A DNA stretch of 64,000 nt, from assembly GCF_001625305.1 (NCBI RefSeq), contig NW_017804054.1:1346393-1410392 (forward strand). The letters run 5' to 3'. Below, piece after piece: positions 63,401-64,000 of this stretch. The notes below the pieces were generated by a model, which saw only the letters and a list, made by a program, of their open reading frames with translations, searched no databases and had not been told where the DNA came from. The stretch is from Branchiostoma belcheri. Lineage: Eukaryota; Chordata; Leptocardii; Amphioxiformes; Branchiostomatidae. Made by a program: the position numbers and the translations under genes. Each line of letters starts with the position of its first letter. Within the stretch, counting starts at the first letter, position 1.

Positions 63401-63606
63401 TCAATGTACACAAATTTGTCTTGCCCTATATCCTTTTGTTAATAGTTTCTGCTGTTGTTTTTTTCCCCAGACACAACACTGATGTGATGATCCACATGGG
63501 TCTGTCTCTCCTGACTGTGGCCCTGGAGAGTGGAGCAGAACACATCCCACGTTACAACTCCCTCCTCAGTCTCATCAAGGACGACATGTGCAAAAACCTC
63601 TTCTCA
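39307..63606 (+). CDS. GBF1: GBF1, Golgi brefeldin A-resistant ARF guanine nucleotide exchange factor (5' part)
   Basis: Coding exons, all with GT-AG introns and matching phases: 39307-39408, 41444-41510, 53523-53654, 54346-54464, 60363-60471, 60593-60653, 60938-60992, 61875-62264, 62588-62771, 63119-63203, 63471-63606. They total 1440 bases, 480 codons. GBF1 activates class I ARF GTPases on cis-Golgi and ER-Golgi intermediate membranes, driving COPI recruitment; it is a large (about 1850-residue in vertebrates) Sec7-family exchange factor. Residues 1 to about 215 match the DCB dimerisation domain (IYIIQGEI near the start, then IEPNVFL and [18 protein letters not shown]). About 216-400 is a disordered Pro/Thr/Glu/Ser linker, and from about 405 ([18 protein letters not shown]) the HUS domain begins. 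The catalytic Sec7 domain and C-terminal HDS domains lie beyond the right edge. Confidence 0.97.
39440..39518. mobile_element. Short TTAA-bounded MITE, copy 1
   Basis: It begins TTAACCTTCTCACTGCTG and ends with the imperfect inverse GGCAGTAGGAAAAGGCTTAA. At 79 bp with no coding capacity it is a minimal non-autonomous element. TTAA at both borders recalls piggyBac or Kolobok-type targets. A second copy lies about 60 bp away. Confidence 0.6.
39575..39663. mobile_element. Short TTAA-type MITE, copy 2
   Basis: The left end GTAACCTTCTCCCTGC and right end GGCAGCAGGGAAAAGGTTAA are inverted copies. It is about 89 bp and related to the element at 39440. The surrounding CCTCTCACAG...ACTTTACAT words are also shared, so the pair may be a local duplication. 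Confidence 0.6.
41444..41510 (+). CDS. GBF1: GBF1 coding exon 2
   Basis: Sixty-seven bases between ttgttttcag and GTAAAGTA, encoding [20 protein letters not shown] plus VA. It corresponds to the vertebrate DPLL...LKEVLN segment of the DCB domain. It enters in phase 0 and leaves in phase 1. Confidence 0.93.
41805..42077 (-). mobile_element. tRNA-derived SINE
   Basis: Read on the minus strand it starts GGGGTCGTGCGGCATAATGG (A-box-like region). It contains the Pol III B-box GGTTCGAATCC (within 42016-42028) followed by about 200 bases of non-tRNA body, including CCCCTGGGAAAGGCACTTC and CTAGCTTCGGCTAGGG. A degenerate tRNA-like head plus a longer unrelated body is the classic SINE layout. The body resembles conserved-core SINEs of marine invertebrates, but I cannot assign the family. 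The low-coordinate (3') end is approximate. Confidence 0.8.
42760..42860. promoter_or_regulatory. Intronic CpG island 1 (candidate regulatory element)
   Basis: About 14 CpGs in 100 bases, inside an intron that elsewhere has only a handful per kilobase. It contains ATGGCGGGATTT (42762-42773), shared exactly with island 2, and GCGCGA/CGCGAC words. Retained CpG suggests an unmethylated element. Confidence 0.45.
44296..44312. repeat. Poly-T/poly-G tract
   Basis: TTTTTTGGGTG is followed by a run of about a dozen G. It is a simple repeat in intron 2 and capable of G-rich secondary structure. Confidence 0.7.
45505..45600. promoter_or_regulatory. Intronic CpG island 2 (candidate regulatory element)
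   Basis: About eight CpGs in roughly 90 bases, including ATGGCGGGATTT (45526-45537), CCGCGC, GCCCGC and ATCGCG. The flanks are CpG-poor. It shares its 12-mer with island 1, about 2.76 kb upstream. Confidence 0.4.
46975..47190. promoter_or_regulatory. Intronic CpG island 3 with octamer site
   Basis: About 21 CpGs lie between 47031 and 47185, the densest cluster in the GBF1 body. Just upstream sits TTAATGCAAATATTAAT (46976-46992), which contains a perfect POU octamer ATGCAAAT. CGGCCATTTTG (47061-47071) is YY1-like, and TGTGGATT at 47072-47079 matches a FoxH1-type site. An open frame of 146 codons (46869-47309) crosses it but has no splice sites or known domain, so I treat it as a regulatory candidate. 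Confidence 0.5.
48803..48968. mobile_element. Degenerate relative of the foldback MITE family
   Basis: The left end TATTCTCCAAGCAGATGTAGG and the right end ATTCTGCTTAGAGACC are inverted to each other and resemble the TCTCCAAGCAGA termini of the elements at 6775 and 28060. The interior has diverged and no target duplication is visible. Confidence 0.5.
49912..50028. mobile_element. Degenerate relative of the foldback MITE family
   Basis: Inverted ends ACCTCCAAGCACATATAGG and CATCTGCTTGGAGATTA, with GGCAAAGAG/CTCTTAGCAAAACC further in. It is about 117 bp. Recognition rests on the termini only. Confidence 0.5.
50553..50682. mobile_element. Degenerate relative of the foldback MITE family
   Basis: The left TCTCCAAGTACAGTAGATG and right CGTCTGCTTGGAGG are inverted. 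The interior includes mirrored GGCTGTCAGAAAAACTGGG/TAGCCAGAAAAAG words. It is about 130 bp, with no visible target duplication. Confidence 0.5.
53523..53654 (+). CDS. GBF1: GBF1 coding exon 3
   Basis: 132 bases between ccctcaccctccag and GTAAGG, phase 1 to phase 1. It encodes [18 protein letters not shown] and on through [20 protein letters not shown], one of the most conserved blocks of the GBF1/Gea DCB domain. Confidence 0.97.
54346..54464 (+). CDS. GBF1: GBF1 coding exon 4
   Basis: 119 bases between cttttcctcag and GTGAGA, phase 1 to phase 0. It encodes [18 protein letters not shown] and [20 protein letters not shown]. The first half is G+C-rich and, unlike the flanking introns, CpG-rich. 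Confidence 0.97.
56211..56546. mobile_element. Non-autonomous hAT-like element
   Basis: Both ends read CAGGGTTGGACAAGT inward, a perfect 15-bp terminal inverted repeat. The flanking 5-mers tcatc (56206-56210 and 56547-56551) are identical. The 336-bp interior carries at least six direct or inverted copies of GGGCAAGTRAA near the ends, typical subterminal transposase-binding repeats. CAGGG termini with a 5-bp duplication fit the hAT5-type branch; that label is inference. Confidence 0.85.
56826..57086. mobile_element. CpG-rich repeat-like insert with G-rich inverted ends
   Basis: It starts GGGGGGGTCCG and ends CGGGACCCCCC. Inside, variants of CGTAGARCRTAAT recur at roughly 25-30 base spacing (56849, 56886, 56913, 56934, 56966, 56993 approximately). 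Its CpG density is far above the surrounding intron, suggesting a recent insertion. No target duplication is visible, so this may be part of a larger element type. Confidence 0.45.
58703..58784. mobile_element. Short TTAA-type MITE, copy 3
   Basis: The left end TTAACCTTTTAGCACACTG and right end GGCAGCAGGGAGAAGGTTGA are imperfectly inverted. It matches the family at 39440 and 39575. Confidence 0.55.
60363..60471 (+). CDS. GBF1: GBF1 coding exon 5
   Basis: 109 bases between cttgttctgttcag and GTAAGT, phase 0 to phase 1. It encodes [19 protein letters not shown] and [17 protein letters not shown], a diagnostic GBF1 DCB block. Confidence 0.98.
60593..60653 (+). CDS. GBF1: GBF1 coding exon 6
   Basis: 61 bases between tttctcttacag and GTAATT, phase 1 to phase 2. 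It encodes [21 protein letters not shown] short ACTC tetranucleotide repeat (about 60656-60683) starts two bases into the following intron. Confidence 0.97.
60656..60683. repeat. ACTC tetranucleotide microsatellite
   Basis: About six ACTC units immediately downstream of the exon 6 donor. Length variation here would sit very close to a splice donor. Confidence 0.85.
60938..60992 (+). CDS. GBF1: GBF1 coding exon 7
   Basis: 55 bases after a long pyrimidine tract ending ctttgcttcag, with donor GTATGT, phase 2 to phase 0. It encodes [19 protein letters not shown], the end of the DCB domain. Confidence 0.95.
61875..62264 (+). CDS. GBF1: GBF1 coding exon 8 (disordered linker)
   Basis: 390 bases between ttgctttgtag and GTTAGT, exactly 130 codons. 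It starts [20 protein letters not shown], matching the vertebrate LKMRAGG...KRSPRP motif. It then becomes a Pro/Thr/Ser-rich, strongly acidic low-complexity linker with a PDSGVDLS patch matching vertebrate TDSGLEFS. The bias generates long open frames in other phases on both strands, which are shadows. Confidence 0.95.
62588..62771 (+). CDS. GBF1: GBF1 coding exon 9
   Basis: 184 bases between tttgcacttatag and GTAAGC, phase 0 to phase 1. It encodes an acidic linker, then [20 protein letters not shown] and [10 protein letters not shown]. The [10 protein letters not shown] motif is a GBF1 signature just before the HUS domain. Confidence 0.97.
63119..63203 (+). CDS. GBF1: GBF1 coding exon 10
   Basis: 85 bases between tttttttcacag and GTAAGA, phase 1 to phase 2. 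It encodes [20 protein letters not shown] and ISLTNPYD, the start of the HUS domain. Confidence 0.98.
63471..63606 (+). CDS. GBF1: GBF1 coding exon 11 (last in window)
   Basis: 136 bases between tttttttccccag and GTAAGT, phase 2 to phase 0. It encodes [20 protein letters not shown], then [20 protein letters not shown] and CKNLFS. The gene continues past the right edge; the remaining 394 bases are intron. Confidence 0.97.
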
Positions 63607-64000
63607 GTAAGTTTTATGTACAACAATTAAGAAAACTTAACAGCTCACTGCTTACTTTTGAACATCATGGAGGACGGAGCTAGCTATATAGCTAGCTATA
63701 ATGCTGCAGGTTAGTGGACAGGGATGTGAATCAGCATATGTCTGCTCAGTTGTGTATCTGTACAATTTCCACAATGTCCCAAGGGTTTCCAGGAATTTCA
63801 CGTAGTAGGAATGTAGGCATATATGAGTGTCAGCAAAATTCCACATTCCTGTGGATAAAAATTCCTGTACAATTCCTAGAATTCTTGCAGACTGCACACA
63901 ATACTGTACCATTAGGCTCCTCCCTAAGGCATCGCCAAAAAATCTTGTACCAGAATCAAACTTAAAAAATGCCCTTTTCTCTGGACTCAACATTAACATA

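Noticed and set aside
1-64000. CRISPR arrays, rRNA genes, bacterial operons, viral genes
   Set aside because: None seen. The direct repeats present are microsatellites, MITEs or the haplotype overlap.

Overview
This is eukaryotic nuclear DNA from a metazoan: AT-rich, with long introns, many short transposon relics and microsatellites, and no bacterial gene organisation. The one gene I can name with confidence is the 5' half of GBF1, the Golgi/ER-Golgi ARF guanine nucleotide exchange factor, on the + strand. Eleven coding exons between 39307 and 63606 join in frame to 480 codons, and the gene runs off the right edge. Deuterostome-like GBF1 sequence, frequent TACATGTA-type words, high apparent heterozygosity and a tRNA-derived SINE suggest an invertebrate deuterostome, most likely amphioxus (Branchiostoma). 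That assignment is inference.

Layout. 1-37 kb is gene-poor and CpG-rich. It holds one well-formed minus-strand coding exon (3698-3911) with a candidate start codon, and a candidate upstream 5' exon of the same strand near 20.5 kb. It also holds three hairpin (foldback) MITEs, a long compound microsatellite (31.3-31.65 kb) and a 20-N assembly gap at 21036-21055. The gap is flanked by two near-identical copies of the same ~2.7 kb, 17629-21035 and 21056-23709. These are best read as two unmerged haplotypes. One carries a 729-bp TIR transposon that the other lacks, so an empty/filled site pair is visible.

37.1-37.5 kb is a candidate GBF1 promoter, with a palindromic CRE and a YY1-type site. From about 38 kb rightwards the DNA becomes strongly CpG-depleted, as expected for a methylated, broadly expressed invertebrate gene body. 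The 12-kb intron 2 of GBF1 contains three CpG-rich islands (42.76, 45.5 and 47.03 kb) that contrast sharply with their surroundings. Several small DNA-transposon relics occupy the introns: a hAT-like element, TTAA-bounded MITEs, and relatives of the foldback family.

How it fits together: in human, PITX3 (minus) and GBF1 (plus) lie head to head. A minus-strand gene with an acidic, serine-rich N-terminus, separated from GBF1 by more than 15 kb of CpG-rich unmethylated-looking DNA, would fit an ancestral Pitx-GBF1 pair, but no homeobox is visible here and I leave that gene unnamed. I found no new enzymatic or defence system. The most informative items are the haplotype pair with its polymorphic transposon, the foldback MITE family with 9-10 bp target duplications, and the intronic CpG islands.
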